This document shows, piece after piece, positions 21,609 to 33,734 of a stretch of 64,000 bases of DNA (within the stretch, counting starts at the first letter, position 1; each line of letters begins with the position of its first letter). The stretch spans positions 29,787,652-29,851,651 of the forward strand of contig CM061070.1 of NCBI GenBank assembly GCA_030762895.1. Reading direction: 5' to 3'. The stretch comes from Sophora flavescens (Eukaryota > Streptophyta > Magnoliopsida > Fabales > Fabaceae). The notes under the pieces are model-generated. The model searched no databases. It was not told the DNA's origin and saw nothing but the letters and a program-made list of their open reading frames with translations. The translations under genes and the position numbers were made by a program.

Positions 21609-21998
21609 TCATCCCAAATCTTGTTCCCAAGTATCAGAGATGATTAACCCTTCCTGGGCACAATTAACAGCAACAACGATGGTAGCTTCAGAGACAACCA
21701 CCCTGGTTCCCAAAACAGTAGTAGTAAAGACTTCAGAGTTAGTCACTACAGGGTTTCTCCATAAAGCCCTAATTAGGTCTGGATACACCGAGACCTTCTC
21801 AATGAAGAGACCATCCCAACCAGCAGCAGTGATGTATTTGCTTACATCAACATTGTATTCCTTCAAAATCCCAAACTCGAAGTGATACTCAATTCCAGTG
21901 TTCAACTTGTTGACATCATATGTTGAAACAACAGTTGAGGAAGTCATTGATGAAGTTTGAGGGTTAGGGTTTGGAAACAAAGAGTTCGAGGGTTTCAA
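21609..21998 (-). pseudogene. Extra ORF downstream of copia pol, plant transposon protein-like, truncated
   Basis: It is a 129-residue open frame from ATG 21998 (MKPSNSLFPNPNPQT) to TGA at 21609, on the same strand as the copia genes and between RNase H and the LTR. After a Ser/Thr-rich start, the segment TAAGWDGLF, VSVYPDLIRALWRN and FTTTVLGTRVVVSEATI follows. This order resembles the 'putative plant transposon protein' domain (Transposase_32 type) that occurs as an added ORF in plant retroelements. The frame ends at the point where the 3'LTR is also truncated, so the same deletion probably removed its C-terminus. About 400 bp upstream look leader-like, AT-rich with pyrimidine stretches. Function is unknown; an env-like role as in SIRE1 would be speculation. 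Confidence 0.5.
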
Positions 21999-22399
21999 AA
22001 GCAGAGATTGTGAAAGGTTTTTCAGAGGGAAGAAGACTTACTTAAAAAGGTTTCGAATGTAAAGGGTTTTTCTTTGAAAATAAATCAAAAAGGAAAAGAA
22101 ATGAAAGACGTATGAAGAGACATGCATTAAATGCTGACACGCCGCAAGTTTTTCGAAACTGTAAAAAACAAGTGATGGGATTGATGGAAGTAACTGACTC
22201 GGCGAAGAGAATTTAATTAAATATGTCTTGGAGACAAAATAAATGCAAATAATTATTGATAGCATAGACGAGTCAGATAAAAGCATGCAGACAAGAAATG
22301 GACGTGAAAGTTACTGGACGCACATTTATCATACACTGGACGCGATAAGCAATAGACGCGTATGTAGTAGACGCAATAAACATTAGACGCGCAATCAAT

Positions 22400-23627
22400 C
22401 CACACAAATCATGTTAAGATCCTTTCTAATAAAGATAAATCTGTCCTCAGCAAGAAGTTTAGTAAAGATATCTGCCCATTGATGGTCAGTATCCACAAAT
22501 TATATATCAATAACACCTTTTTGCATATAATCTCTAATAAAATGATGTTTAATCTCTATGTGCTTAGCTCTAGAATGCAAGATTGGATTCTTAGAAAGAT
22601 TTATTGCAGCAGTATTGTCACACATGAGTGGAATACTACTTAAAAACACATTGTAATCTTCCAATTGATCTTTAATCCATAGAAGTTGTCAGCAGCAACT
22701 AGCAGCAGAAATATACTCAGCTTCAGCAGTTGATAAAGCAATGGTACTTTGAAGCATAGTCAACATCACAAAAACCAACTAATCTGTAATCATCATTTTT
22801 CTTAAAGCACAAACCCAGATTAGTAGTACCGTTCAGATATCTAAATATTCTCTTAACTGCTAATAAGTGAGATTCTCTAGGATCAGATTGAAAGAGAGCA
22901 CACAAACATATACTGAACATAATATAAGGTCTAGACGCCGTAAGATACAGAAGAGATCCTATCATACCTCTATATACCTTATGGTCTACCTTTTTATCTT
23001 TAACATCTTTGTTCAGTATGGACGTGGGATGCATATGAGTGTTCATTGGTTTGCAATCATCCATCTTGAATTTCTTTAGAAGTTCCTTTGTATACTTAGT
23101 TTGATGAATGTACACCTCGTTCATTGTTTGTTTCACTTGAAGTCCAAGGAAGAACTTGAGTTTTTCCATCATGCTCATTTCAAAATCTTTCTGCATTAGC
23201 TTAGAAAATTCCTTGCATAGAGATTCATTAGTAGCACCAAAGATTATGTCATCAACATATATTTGAACAATAATAAAACCGGACTTACTGGATTTTCTAA
23301 ACAAGGTTGTATCAACCTTTTCTCTACTAAATCCATTGTCCATTAAGAATGAACTTAACCTTTCGTACCAAGATCTAGGAGCTTGTTTAAGGCCATATAA
23401 AGCTTTCTTTAGCTTATATTCATTTTTTGGTTGGGTTTCACTTTCAAAACCCGGAGGTTGCATAACATATACTTCCTCATTAATAAAGCCATTTAAAAAT
23501 GCACTCTTTACATCCATTTTATATAGCATGATATTATGATGTGCAGCAAAGGATAGTAATAGCGAATAACTTCTAGTCTAGCAACTGGTGCAAAAGTTTC
23601 AGTATAGTCTATACCTTCATCCTGTGA
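22400..23627 (-). pseudogene. Copia reverse transcriptase / RNase H, 3' portion
   Basis: This is the part of pol left of the Athila insertion. RT motifs are clear: MDVKSAFLNG with the first catalytic Asp, QPPGFE, KALYGLKQAPRSWYERL, the YVDDIIFGA catalytic pair, and SRPYIMFSICL. RNase H starts with GFCDVDYA but is cut: roughly 100 bases of its core are missing before STIALSTAEAEY-like sequence, and the frame shifts there (about 22735). The remaining part runs through DNTAAINLSKN-type sequence and ends near the HQWADIFTK motif at about 22420-22480, which contains one stop. RT would copy the element RNA in cytoplasmic particles. It is non-functional because of the RNase H deletion and loss of continuity with the upstream RT. 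Confidence 0.85.
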
Positions 23628-23632
23628 GTAAC

Positions 23633-25216
23633 TGACAGCGTGCGACGCGCGAGCGAGCGCACTTGCGATTCCGGCAAGTGTACCGAACTGTCGTCAAGTA
23701 ATAAAAGATATCGATCCCACAGAGACTGAGATCCCGAATCGCAATGAATTTTCAAATTGGGTAAATCTGGACTGTGTAAAAAGGATTTTTATATTTTGAA
23801 ATGGTTTTGAATTTAGAGATAGATAAAACAGAATCAAATAAAACAGAAAACAAATCTTTTTGGTTTTTCATATCTAAATGGGTTCCTAGGGATTTAGGTT
23901 ACCAACAAGATCGTTTACGTTGCTAAGTCGATTACCCTTGTTAATTAGCGAAATTGCCTTGAAGGCGAGTTTATCCTCTAATAGCTTAAGCTCCCTCTCG
24001 GGTTACAAAAACCGTGCCCAATTGACCCAACCCCTACTCTCGTGGTAGTTGATCTCGGATTGGACCCTTTGCGTTTCGTGACAACTCGTTGATCCTCGAG
24101 GGACGGCTTCTAACTCTCGTGATTTCAGTCCCAAGTCTGACTTCTATAGATCAGACACCTAAGTTCACCGCTAGGTTCCTCCTTAGATCATCCACTTCTC
24201 ACAAATAAGTGGCCGCTGAATTTTACGAGTGAAAAACACTAGAAATCCTAAGTTCACCGTTGGGTTCCTCCTTAGAATGTCTATGTCCCGCAAATAAGCG
24301 GTCGCCCAATTTACGAGTGATTAACACACTAGAAATCAGATCTAAATCAAAATCGAAATAACAAAGATATTACATCAAATTCAACATCATAAACGAATCT
24401 CGGGCATAGCCCCAATCCCTAGAAACAAACTACTACTCAAGCCTTGCCATGGAGATGACAAGCTGGGTTAACAACATGAAATTACAAAATCAGAGAAGAG
24501 AGGAGGAAGAACAAGATAGATCCTAAAATGTAGCCTAAGTCTATGTGGATGTGTCTGTTGATGGATCCTTTCTGCATCTGCCTGGTCCCTATTTATAGAA
24601 TTGAGAAGTTAGAGTCCCAATCTAACTCAAATTCTGATCCAAATCGGTTTCTTCAGGTCCAAGTAATGCGCGTCACGGCCGTGATGTCCATCACGGTCAG
24701 GCCGTGACGGTCTCTGCCTCTGGCACTTCTTCAAAGTTCAGCCTTCTCGCGACGCGAAATGGTGCTCGCGACGCGAGCCTTCCTTTTGTGGCCGTGATAA
24801 GAATTACGGTTGTGGCCGTGATGGGCTCTGACTTGTGGGGGCTTTGGGTCACGTCCGGGCCGTGATGGCTATCACGGCCAGGTCGTGATGGCTATCACGG
24901 CCAGGTCGTGATGGCTATCACGGCCAGGCCGTGACAGACTCTGACTTCAGCCTTTCTTCCTTTTCAGTTTTTCTCGATCATGGCCGTGATGGGCTCTGTT
25001 TGGCTCATTTTCTTCATTTTTAAAGCCATATCTTCATCCAAACTTCATCATGGTTGATCTTGAGCATTTTACCCTTGATATCTGCAAAACAACACCACGA
25101 ACACCGCCTTACCCGTTCCAAAGGAAAATTAACCAAAAATCAAACTAAATATGCCTAAACTACATGAAAATGCATGCAAAATGATAGACAAAGATGAGGT
25201 GAAATCACACTCATCA
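23633..25216 (-). repeat. Athila-like 3' LTR
   Basis: It is 1584 bp, TG at 23633 and CA at 25215-25216. A TATA box (minus strand TATAAATAGGG) lies at about 24587-24597. Repeats at 24668-24985 consist of ATCACGGCC / GGCCGTGAT hairpin words, four GTGATGGCTATCACGGCC-type units in the longest run. Confidence 0.9.
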
Positions 25217-26867
25217 AATCACCCCAAGCTTAAGATTTTGCTTGTCCTCAAGCAATTACCAAGGCCATAAGATATAAATCATTCAAAGCATGGATAGTGA
25301 ACCCAGAACCCTAGCAACTAATCCGAGTGACAAGCATGTTCAAATAAGTCCTCAAGAGATAATCAATTTCAAGTCCAATTGGAAGCTTAGGTTCTAAACC
25401 CATATTCTCACTGATTTGGTCACTCATCTCACCTCACTCAAGAGTTTTAGGGTATATGACAATTCACTCAATTTCCTCAAGGAAAGTACTCTACCATAGG
25501 CTTGACTATTAACCAAATCTCTACTTTATTAATGAAAACACATAACAATCAAGAGGTCTTTTACTTTGGTTGTAATGTGGCCATGGGATTTATTGTTAGG
25601 TGGGAAAATCAAGGAAAGGGAAATTCAAGAAGGCTAAGCAAATTATCAAACATTGCAAAGCATGACACCTTCTAAAATACCTTTTTGGGCTTTGATTCAC
25701 GTTTCCACCTTTTTTCCTTTCTTTTTTTTTTCTTTTTATTTTTATTTCTCACTTTCTTTTGTCATCCCCTTCTCCATTTTTTTTGTGCTTATTTCATTTT
25801 TATTTATTTGGAGAAGGGGAGATTTATAGCTCAAGAGAAATTTTTTCTAACTTTCTCATCCCATATTTTTTCAAACTACCATTTACCCTTTTGCAATACT
25901 TTAAAAGGTGCCATACCAAGCATTATTTATCAAAGTAATTCAAGGTACCAAGAAAAGTATTTTATTTCTTTTAGGCTCAAAATTGGGCAACTAAGGGGTA
26001 GCATTTAATCATTCAAAGCTCGGAAGGCCGAAAAAAAAATACCTAGTGCCTCAATCATTTTCAAAAATGTTTTCAAAAATTTTCAAGTTTCAAAATGGTT
26101 TCAGGTCAAGTTCTAGAAAATACAGTCCAAGAGGAATTAAATCACTCTATCACAAGGAATGGGGTAGATTTAGTGAGTACCCCTTTTTGGCTCAAAATCT
26201 TACATTTAGTAGTTCAAAAATCAGTGAGAAATACAAATCTAAGGAACCACATGCTAATTATCAACTATCAAAAGATTATCTCAAGAATTTTTATTTTTAG
26301 CCCTATCACAAGAATAATAAAAAATTGGGTTCAAAAATTCACTATCTCAATTCATTTGGCACCAAGTTCTCACAATTGGATGCATATTCTAAGTGAGGGG
26401 CAATCTAGAGAATGTGATCATACCAAACTATGCCTATGACAATGCAATATGAATGCAACAATGCAAATGCAAAAATACCCCTACCCCAAGCTTAAAAACT
26501 TACATTGTCTCCAATGTAAATGATCAAGTCGGAGAGAGGAGAAAAATTGGAACAACTCACCGAGGTGGTAGCGGGTGTTGGCTCACATTCCAGTCAAAAC
26601 TTGGGTGGAAATAGCATCACGGCCGTGAGGCTCATCACGGGCAGGCTGTGATGGCTTCTGACTTTATTAGTCCTTGATCTTCTTGCTCTTCCTTCCTCTT
26701 AACCTGAAAACACTAGACAAATCTATTATTTTATGATTTTTGCCTCTTGATCTTCTCAAATTATTCAAGAGATAAATTCAAAAATAAAAGGAAAAGGGAA
26801 AGAAAACTTGGGTTGCTTCCCAAGAAGCGCTTATTTATGGTCTTAAGCTTGACCATACTTCCTTCAA
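25217..26867 (-). other. Non-coding 3' region of the Athila-like element
   Basis: It lies between the gag-protease stop and the 3'LTR. It contains GCGCTTCTTGGGAAGCAACC-type sequence just after the ORF, which is common downstream of Athila gag-protease. A CACGGCCGTGAG / CATCACGGGCAGGC repeat like those in the LTR is at 26615-26655, a T-rich tract at about 25715-25800, and the polypurine tract at the left end. No pol gene is present. Confidence 0.75.
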
Positions 26868-29240
26868 TCAACCGGGGTCGGCTGGGCGTAGAAGTGCCGG
26901 AACACTTCTCTTCCATGGAACTCCTTCAAAAAGCCGATTCTGCTCATACGGCCAATAACGCTTCCGCTTCGCTCTTTTCTCTCGGAGCTTCCTAGCCTTC
27001 CTTCCTCCCGGCGGAAGTTTTGTTTCCGCATGGACAGCAACTCCAACTTCGTCACCTCTGGGTGCATCATCAGCCATGCATATCTTCGGAGTTGCTTCCA
27101 TGTTGAGTTCTTCTTTTACCACTGGAGACGTGATATCGATCCTGCACATATGGCTCTCAAAAGGAGGGTTATTATAAGAGTTAGTAAATTCAAAATCGAC
27201 CCTCCCTTCCTCTACATTTAGAGAGAGTTTACCATTCCTTACGTCTATTACTACTCCAGCGGTGGCCAAGAATGGCCTTCCTAAAATGATGGGGAATTTA
27301 GAATTCCCTTTCATATCCAATACCAGGAAGTCGGTAGGGATGAAGAATTTCCCTACCTTCATAGGGACATTCTCTAGTATGCCTAGAGGAGTCCTAGTTG
27401 AGCCATCCGCAAATTGTAAGGAGAATTTGAATGGTCTCAACTCTTTCGTTCCCAACCTTTCCAAGATAGTGAGCGACATCAAGCTCGCACTAGCCCCTAA
27501 GTCACATAAGGCTTGGTCAATTTGCACTTGTTCAATCGAGCAAGCGATTGAGAAGCTACCTGGGTCTTGCAGTTTAGGAGGCATATTAGATTTTTTCATG
27601 ACAATTGGCTCCTCAATTAAGCTCTTAGCTTCTACTTCCACTTGCTTTCTCTTGACCAACCTTTGTGGGAAAGGTATCGGGGGTTGGTACGGTGGTGGAG
27701 GGACATACTTTGGTTCTGGCTCTTCATGTTCGCTCATGTCCTCCTCCGGCTCCACGTCCTTTTCCCCCACCCCAAGCTTATCATCCCTCAAGTGTATGGC
27801 ATTACAGTGCTCAATGGGATTAGCTTCGGGTTGACCCGGGAACGTACCCTTAGGTCTAGTGTAGGTGCTGGCTTGTTGGGCAATCTGAGTTTCTAGCATC
27901 TTGTTGTGGATGGCTAAGTTGTCTACCTTGGACGCTAACTCTTTTATTGCCTCGTTTACTGCCCTGCCTTGTTGTCTAAACTCCTCATTTTGTTTTGTCC
28001 GAGTTTCAACAAAACTTTCCAGTAGAGACTCGAGTTTAGACTGCTGTACTTGAGGATACCCCGGAGCGGGTTTCCTATTACCTTGGCCCTCTTGGAACTC
28101 GTGGTTCAGAGTGTTGCTGTAGCTGCCGTAGGAGAGGTAAGGGTTGTTCTTCCTTTGGTTGTAGGGATTTGGGGGAGCATAATTGGGCAGCTTCGGGTTC
28201 GTGTCGTAGAAGTTGTGACAAGAGTTCACTTGTTCACCCGAAGCACCGGATCCATGAGCAATACCTCATGGGCACTCCATAATGTCGTGTCCCTGCATTC
28301 CACAAATCTCACAAACAAGGTTAGTAGCATCTATTGCACTCACATTAGCCCTTTCAAGACGATCAAAACGTTTATTCAGTGAGTATATTTTTGACATTAT
28401 AAGATCAGTGCTATTTACTTCAAACTTACCCCCTGAAATCTTGTTCGGGTTATTACCTCTTTCTGAACCCCATTGGTGGTAGTTGGTGGCGACGTTCTCA
28501 ATGATGTTGAATGCCTCAGTCAGAGGCCTATCCATAAATGCTCCACCAGCTGCAGAATCAAGTGACACCTTCGAAGAGTAGTCCAATCCGTTGTAGAAGG
28601 TGTGCACTAGTAACCACCTCTCGAGTCCATGGTGTGGGCAAGACTCCAGCAGTCCCTTGTATCGATCCCAAGCTTCCGATAAGGATTCTCCGTCTTTTTG
28701 GAAGAAGCCGGTGATCTGGGTTTTTATGTAGGCCGTCTTGGATGGAGGAAAGAATTTCTCCAAGAACGCCTGTTCCAGTTGGTCCCAAGTAGACAAGGTG
28801 TTGGCGGGTATTTGCTTTAGCCAAGCCTTTGCTTTTCCAGTCAGAGATGAGGGGAACAACCTTAAGCGTATAGCATCGACCGGTGCACCATGAATCCTAA
28901 TTGCATCGGTGAACTCCAAGAATGTTTCTACGTGATCAGTCAGATCCTCCGAGGGCAATCCTCCGAATTGGTGCTGCCTAATCATGTTGATTAGCATAGG
29001 CGGTATAGTGTAGTTCTCCGCCTCAATCTCTGGCCTAGCAATCCCAGTTCGCAAACCCCTAGCATTTGGGGCTGCGTAGTCCTTCAAAGGTTTCGTATCC
29101 GGTTGATTCGCCATGAGTGGAATGGGGGTCAACCTCTCTCTCTCTCTTTGAAGTCTCCTACGTCTGTGGAAGGTCCTCTCAATTTCTGGATCAACCTCAC
29201 TAAGGCTCTCAAGACTCAGGGATCTTTGCATATAACACAC
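26868..29240 (-). pseudogene. Athila-like gag-protease polyprotein, one in-frame stop
   Basis: A single frame of 2373 nt runs from ATG 29240 to 26868, broken once by TGA at 28268-28266. The gag part contains the conserved capsid block LINMIRQHQFGGLPSED, AIRLRLFPSSLTGKAKAWL and FLEKFFPPSKT, then a CCHC zinc knuckle (CEICGMQGHDIMEC). After the stop come a proline-rich linker, a coiled-coil-like segment and an aspartic protease with CDLGASASLMSL, the DLG form used in this lineage, and PIILGRPFLATAGVVIDV. The C-terminus is basic (KARKLREKRAKRKRY). Gag would form the particle and package RNA, and the protease would cut it. One nonsense change is the only visible defect. No pol follows. Confidence 0.85.
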
Positions 29241-29375
29241 AGAGAGATGGATACACTAGAAGGAAAGAAATTTTGTTTTGTTTTGTTTTTTTTTTTTCAG
29301 AAATAAAAATCAAATAAAAAGAAAAGGTCCAAAAAAATCAAATCAAAAACTAAATTGAGATTCGAAAAGGCACAG

Positions 29376-29393
29376 TCCCCGGCAACGGCGCCA
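29376..29393 (-). other. Athila primer binding site (tRNA-Asp)
   Basis: On the minus strand TGGCGCCGTTGCCGGGGA lies shortly after the end of the 5'LTR. It is complementary to the 3' end of tRNA-Asp and fixes the transcription direction as leftward. Confidence 0.9.
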
Positions 29394-29399
29394 AAAACT

Positions 29400-31007
29400 T
29401 GACAGCGTGCGACGCGCGAGCGAGCGCACTTGCGATTCCGACAAGTGTACCGGACTGTCGCCAAGTAATAAAAGATATCGATCCCACAGAGACTGAGATC
29501 CCGAATCGCAATAAATTTTCAAATTGGGTAAATCTGGACTGTGTAAAAAGGATTTTTATATTTTGAAATGGTTTTGAATTTAGAGATAGATAAAACAGAA
29601 TCAAATAAAACAGAAAACAAATCTTTTTGGTTTTTCATATCTAAATGGGTTCCTAGGGATTTAGGTTACCAACAAGATCGTTTACGTTGCTAAGTCGATT
29701 ACCCTTGTTAATTAGCGAAATTACCTTGAAGGCGAGTTTATCCTCTAATAGCTTAAGCTCCCTCTCGGGTTACAAAAACCGTGCCCAATTGACCCAACCT
29801 CTACTCTCGTGGTAGTTGATCTCAGATTAGACCCTTTGCGTTTCGTGACAACTCGTTGATCCTCGAGGGACGGCTTCTAACTCTCATGATTTCAGTCCCA
29901 AGTCTGACTTCTATAGATCCGACACCTAAGTTCACCGCTAGGTTCCTCCTTAGAATGTCTAAGTCATGCAAATAAACCTAAGTTCACCGCTAGGTTCCTC
30001 CTTAGATCATCCACTTCTCACAAATAAGCGGCCGCTGAATTTTACGAGTGAAAAACACTAGAAATCCTAAGTTCACCGTTGGGTTCCTACTTAGAATGTC
30101 TATGTCCCGCAAATAAGCGGTCGCCCAATTTACGAGTGATTAACACACTAGAAATCAGATCTAAAGCAAAATCGAAATAACAAAGATATTACATCAAATT
30201 CAACATCATAAACGAATCTCGGGCATAGCCCCAATCCCTAGAAACAAACTACTACTCAAGCCTTGCCATGGAGATGACAAGCTGGGTTAACAACATGAAA
30301 TTACAAAATCAGAGAAGAGAGGAGGAAGAAGAAGATAGATCCTAAAATGTAGCCTAAGTCTATGTGGATGTGTCTATTGATGGATCCTTTCTGCATCTGC
30401 CTGGTCCCTATTTATAGAATTGGGAAGTTAGAGTCCCAATCAAATTCAAATTCTGATCCAAATCGGTTTCTTCAGGTCCAAGTAATGCGCGTCACGACCG
30501 TGATGTCCATCACGGCCAGGCCGTGACGGTCTCTGCCTCTGGCACTTCTTCAAAGTTCAGCCTTCTCGCGACGCGAAATGGTGCTCGCGACGCGAGCCTT
30601 CCTTTTGTGGCCGTGATAAGAATTACGGCTGTGGCCGTGATGGGCTCTGACTTGTGGGGGTTTTGGGTCACGGTCGTGATGGCTATCACGGCCAGGCCGT
30701 GACAGACTCTGACTTCAGCCTTTCTTCCTTTTCAGTTTTTCTCGGTCATGGCCATGATGGGCATCACGGCTAGGCCGTGATAGGCTCTGTTTGGCTCATT
30801 TTCTTCACTTTTAAAGCCCTATCTTCATCCAAACTTCATCATGGTTGATCTTGAGCATTTTACGCTTGATATCTTCAAAACAACACCACGAACACCGCCT
30901 TACCCGTTCCAAAGGAAAATTAACCAAAAATCAAACTAAATATGCCTAAACTACATGAAAATGCATGCAAAATGATAGACAAAGATGAGGTGAAATCACA
31001 CTCATCA
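29400..31007 (-). repeat. Athila-like 5' LTR
   Basis: It is 1608 bp. It carries the TATA box TATAAATAGGG on the minus strand at about 30406-30416. It differs from the other LTR mainly by repeat number: about 50 bp of AAGTTCACCGCTAGGTTCC-type sequence is duplicated near 29930-30000, and the CACGGCC hairpin block (30488-30790) has fewer GTGATGGCTATCACGGCC units. Confidence 0.9.
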
Positions 31008-31012
31008 GTAAC

Positions 31013-32007
31013 CTTGTGCAACAAGTCTTGCTTTATTTCTTACCTCTTTACCATTTTCATCAAGCTTGTTTCTGTAAACTCATTTGGTTCCAATAACTGA
31101 TTTATCCTTTGGTAAAGGCACAAGAGTCCACAGTTCACTTCTTTCAAACTGGTTCAGTTCTTCATGCATTGCCAGAATCCAGCCCTCGTCTAGTAGAGCC
31201 TCGTCTAATATCTTTGGTTCTAACTCAGAGACTAAAGCAAAATCTTCTTGCCCTCTGAATGTAGATCTGGTTCTTAGCCTATCAGTGGGGCTTCCAATGA
31301 TTTGATCTTGAGGATAGTAATTCTTGACGTACCATGATCTCTGAATATTTTCTTGTTGTGAAGTCTCTAACTCGGGTTTTTTTGATCGTCTACTTGATCA
31401 TCAGACTTGATGTCTACTTGATTTTTAGAATCCTTGAGATTCAAATCTGTAAAAGCTTCATCTGGCTCTAATAATATCTTATCAGGCTGTTTATCATCAA
31501 ATTAAACATGTATACATTCCTCTACTACTCTAGAATTGTAAACCCTAAAGCCTTTAGATGATTCACAATAGCCTAACATAATTCCATTATCTACCTTAGC
31601 ATCAAACTTACCAAGTTGATCTTTAGTATTTAATATAAAGCATTTACAACCAAAAGGATGAAAGTAAGATATGATGTGTTTTCGTCTTTTCCACAATTCA
31701 TAACGAGTCTTATTTAATATTGGTCTAATGTATATTTTGTTCTGAATATATCATAAAGTATTAACAGCTTCAGCCCAGAAGTGTCTAGGGACAGAGTTGT
31801 CATTGAACATATTTTTAGCCATCTCTTGAAGAGATCCGTTCTTCCTCTCTACCACACCATTTTGCTGTGGTGTTATAGGTATTGAGAAGTTGTGAAGTAT
31901 ACCACTTTCTTCACATAAATTTTGAAATAACTCATTTTCAAACTCTCCCCCGTGGTCACTTCTGATTGAGGTTATACACATACCTTTTTCATTCTGTACA
32001 CGTTTGC
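31013..32007 (-). pseudogene. Copia integrase C-terminal part and start of RT
   Basis: From 32007 leftwards the integrase continues: ITSIRSDHGGEFENE with the second catalytic Asp, and PQQNGVVERKNGSLQEM with the catalytic Glu, then HFWAEAVNTL. A short gap with a stop near 31750 precedes the conserved C-terminal block (HPFGCKCFILN, GKFDAKVDNGIMLGY). The linker to RT (31500-31080) contains several stops and frame changes. The last segment before 31013 holds the beginning of RT, with NKLDENGK and RNKARLVAQG. The next codons lie beyond the Athila element at 23627. It is non-functional through many nonsense changes. Confidence 0.8.
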
Positions 32008-32539
32008 TGTAACACCTCAGTTTTTTTCTATTATTCAATAACAGTGAATTTATATGTTTATATTATTTATTTTGGATTGATTATTTAATTGAATAGTTGA
32101 TTTTTATTAAGTGCGTTAGCATTACCTTATTTCAATGCATACATGATTACTAGACAATAATGTTATGTTATTGTCACTACTAGTATTTATTTAGAAAAAC
32201 ATTTTAAATGACATGATTGAAAGAAAATTATTTTCATATTTTATTCTATTTAATTTTAGATTTGAAAATAAATTTGTTTGACATTAGTCGGAGATTAAAT
32301 GTTGGACCGTGGATTTTCTTAGTCGATCAATTCAACTATCAATCTCTACTTTATTTTAAATTTTGAAAACATATATTTGTCACCCTTTATTTTTATATTC
32401 AAAAACTAAAAACATGTTTGTTTTTAGACTCAATATTTGTCACTCATTTTTGTACCTACCCATTATGTGAATGAAAATACACTCTTTTCTCTCTCTGATC
32501 CCTCACCTTTCCACAACACTCCTCACTATTCCTTTCTTT

Positions 32540-32666
32540 CTTTTTATTTCTTCTTCTTATTCTTATTCTTCTTATTCTTATTCTTATTCTTCTTATTCTT
32601 ATTCTTCTTCTTCTTCTTCTTCTTCTTCTTCTTCTCCTTCTCCTCCTCCTCCTCCTCCTCCTCCTC
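32540..32666 (+). repeat. (TTC)n / (TCC)n pyrimidine microsatellite
   Basis: TTATTC, TTC and TCC repeats in a row lie in the leader-like part of element B. Ser/Phe/Pro-rich frames through it are artefacts of the repeat. Confidence 0.9.
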
Positions 32667-33734
32667 CCTTCAACTTCATCTTCTTCCTCCTTTTACCCAC
32701 AACTCAACCACCTCACAACAGCCACCGCAGGGACACCGCTCGTTGTCCAGTCACGGATGGTAGCGGAGGAGATGACGCGCGTTCTGCTCTATTTCACTCC
32801 TCCCGTTCGTATACGCCTCAGCATCTCCGCCGCGTCACTGTCATGGTGTGCCACCACGGCTGCCGTTCGAGCTCAGTCCGGCCACCGTGCCATGGAGGAA
32901 GAAGACGAACCCGAGCATGGATCCGGTGAGCTCGTTCTGGTTCGTCATTTCAGTCAGGAAACGAAGCTCTGCCGTCCTCAGTCACTGCCGCCGCTCCGGT
33001 TGGACCACCTTCAGCCACCATGTTCTCTCTTCTTCTTCTTTGGGTAAGTGTTTAACCCTAATCTCTTCTAGTTGTAAAAGCCCCAATCTGATTTTGAAAC
33101 CCTAACCCTAAGATTTTGATTTCAGTTTCAAAGTGTGAAATTAACACTTGTTTTATGCAATTGAGAATGTGAATTAATGTTTCCCTAAACCAATTTCGTT
33201 ATTCATTAATTTAAAATGTGTTTTCCCCAAATTGATGCATGAACCCTAAAGTCCTAATCTGATCTTATTTGAAATTGGTTATGTTTTGTGAAATTAAGTG
33301 TTTAAATCAACTTAGAGTGAGCGTTTGATGATGAGTAGCTGACTGTGTTTTATCTGGTTGTGAAAATGCTTTGCCTCCCTCTCTAGGATGTTGTCGTGGT
33401 TGCGTTTGCTTGGGGAAAACATATTTTATATTGTTCGGGAGTTGACAGGAGATGTTTAAAGGAAACTGGAACGTCGAGTTGGGGTTTGAACTTGAGCGGT
33501 TTCGTGGTGAGAGAAGATGATTTTTGAATGTGTCAAGGAGAGGATCCTTTCCGGGCTTCAAAGGTAAAGGGAGTTTGCCTGAGGAGCTATTTGGATAGTC
33601 ATGTACACTGTTTTTGTGTTGTTTGATTTCATGACTATTAAAAAGTGTGAGTGTTGGAATTGATTGATGAATTTTGAATGATGATAATTGTGGATGTTAT
33701 TGAATGGCTTATGTGGAAAATGTTCATGGAATTG

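Larger units (their letters stand above)
23633..31007 (-). mobile_element. Athila-like Ty3/gypsy element with gag-protease only
   Basis: The complete 7.4 kb element has perfect GTAAC duplications (23628-23632 and 31008-31012) and was inserted into copia RT. LTRs are 23633-25216 and 29400-31007 and are nearly identical outside repeat-number changes, so insertion was fairly recent. It reads leftwards: PBS 29393-29376 matching tRNA-Asp, gag-protease 29240-26868, then 1.6 kb of non-coding sequence and a purine tract (AAGCTTGGGGTGATT) before the 3'LTR. No RT, RNase H or integrase exists between the LTRs, so mobility must have depended on a partner element. Athila-lineage elements commonly use this PBS. 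Confidence 0.88.

Noticed and set aside
25685..26439. Plus-strand ORFs within the Athila-like element
   Set aside because: They are antisense to the element's transcription, T-rich and of low complexity; no recognisable domain.
27262..27834. 190-codon plus-strand ORF
   Set aside because: It is the antisense shadow of the Athila-like protease frame, which has clear motifs on the minus strand.
32437..33105. ORFs of 108, 152 and 96 codons, Ser/Phe/Pro-rich
   Set aside because: They follow a TTC/TCC microsatellite and the adjoining GC-rich leader of element B; no domain and no conservation with elements A and C.
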